This document shows, piece by piece, positions 32,338 through 32,766 of a DNA stretch of 32,766 nucleotides (the stretch's first letter is position 1; each line of letters starts with the position of its first letter). The notes below the pieces were generated by a model. The model was not told where the DNA came from. It made no database searches and worked only from the letters and a program-made list of their open reading frames with translations. The stretch is from an uncultured Nostocoides sp. (GTDB taxonomy: Bacteria > Actinomycetota > Actinomycetes > Actinomycetales > Dermatophilaceae). The DNA lies in the NCBI GenBank assembly GCA_937907685.1, contig CALCXF010000136.1:1-32766 (forward strand). The letters are read 5' to 3'. A program made the position numbers and the translations under genes.

Positions 32338-32766
32338 CGTGGGCCCCACTCGGCGGGCGGCACGCCCGGTGCCGCGACCCGTCGACGGCTCGGCGACTTC
32401 GCGGACTCGTGACCCTCGCCGGGCTCCTTCCCGCCCGGCCAGGGCTTGGACGCCCGCGCGGCGAGCTGGAACGACTTGCGCAGGGGGGTGCCCTCGAAGC
32501 CGTCGGGCAGGAGAAGAGGCCGAATCGCGAGTCCGCTGCCGTCGTCGAACCCGGCGAAGTCGATGCCGAACATCTCGTGCGTCTCGCGCTCGTGCCAGGC
32601 CGCTCCCGCGTACACCCCGGTGACCGACTCCATGGGCTGGCCGTCGGCGACCCGCGCGACGAGGAGCACGCCTCGCAGCGCTCCGGGGGTGCTGACGTCG
32701 AGCAGGTGCGCGGTGACGTCGAACCCCGGGGCCGTGTCGTCGTCGGTGCGGTCGACGGCACTCAGC
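32334..32766 (-). CDS. nuoC: NADH-quinone oxidoreductase-like subunit C, partial (N-terminus outside window)
   Basis: The visible 143 C-terminal residues contain the 30-kDa-subunit signature [19 protein letters not shown], then [18 protein letters not shown]. It is a peripheral-arm protein that packs against subunits B and D. The basic, proline-rich tail ([12 protein letters not shown] to PPAEWGPR) is longer than in E. coli. In 14-subunit operons nuoC is followed by D, E, F and G; here it overlaps nuoH directly by four bases. The start lies beyond base 32766. Confidence 0.87.
   Translation of the reverse strand, partial: LSAVDRTDDDTAPGFDVTAHLLDVSTPGALRGVLLVARVADGQPMESVTGVYAGAAWHERETHEMFGIDFAGFDDGSGLAIRPLLLPDGFEGTPLRKSFQLAARASKPWPGGKEPGEGHESAKSPSRRRVAAPGVPPAEWGPR

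Noticed and set aside
1-32766. tRNA, rRNA, CRISPR arrays, insertion sequences, prophage or plasmid origin
   Set aside because: I looked for TTCGA-type T-loops outside genes, regularly spaced repeats, transposase motifs and terminal inverted repeats, and found none that stand up.

Overview
The window is very GC-rich, with G or C at most third codon positions, many GTG starts and dense 1- or 4-base gene overlaps. Together with a class F sortase, leaderless-type starts, ROK and MalT-like regulators and a PepN aminopeptidase, this points to a chromosomal segment of an actinomycete. Micrococcales (Intrasporangiaceae-like) is my best guess, by inference only. I see no rRNA, tRNA, CRISPR array, insertion sequence or phage gene.

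Layout. (1) 1-2286, minus strand: the N-terminal part of a class F sortase, its probable substrate (a secreted protein with a C-terminal anchor), a 597-base stretch holding a possible frameshifted gene relic, and a small secreted protein. (2) 2350-8583, plus strand: a perfect inverted repeat in the divergent spacer, a class III cyclase fused to an NB-ARC ATPase and helical repeats, then a MoxR ATPase/VWA pair. (3) 8729-14191: an 84-residue protein overlapping an apolipoprotein N-acyltransferase-like membrane enzyme, which meets a convergent MalT-like LuxR regulator (minus strand) with a 51-base overlap. A UbiG-like methyltransferase and a DUF1801 protein follow. (4) 14210-16690, minus strand: aminopeptidase N. 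(5) 16749-24219, plus strand: an amino-sugar operon with ROK repressor, lipoprotein binding protein, two ABC permeases, GH3 N-acetylglucosaminidase-like enzyme, ROK sugar kinase and glucosamine-6-phosphate deaminase. An inverted-repeat operator covers its promoter. (6) 24209-32766, minus strand: the nuo operon, transcribed in the order nuoC (partial), H, I, J, K, L, M, N, followed by the membrane protease HtpX.

How the parts work together. The amino-sugar operon imports a sugar or disaccharide, cleaves it in the cytoplasm, phosphorylates it and feeds fructose-6-phosphate plus ammonia into central metabolism. It has neither a NagA deacetylase nor its own ABC ATPase. The nuo operon goes straight from nuoC to nuoH, with no nuoD, E, F or G between them. 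This suggests a second complex-I-like proton pump without the NADH-oxidising module. The sortase and its neighbour look like a dedicated enzyme/substrate pair with a non-canonical sorting motif.

Most genes are recognisable families. The points most worth follow-up are the EFG-less complex I, the sortase pair with the LVQTD motif, the cyclase with substituted catalytic residues, the ROK operator embedded in a leaderless promoter, and the recurring leaderless start geometry.
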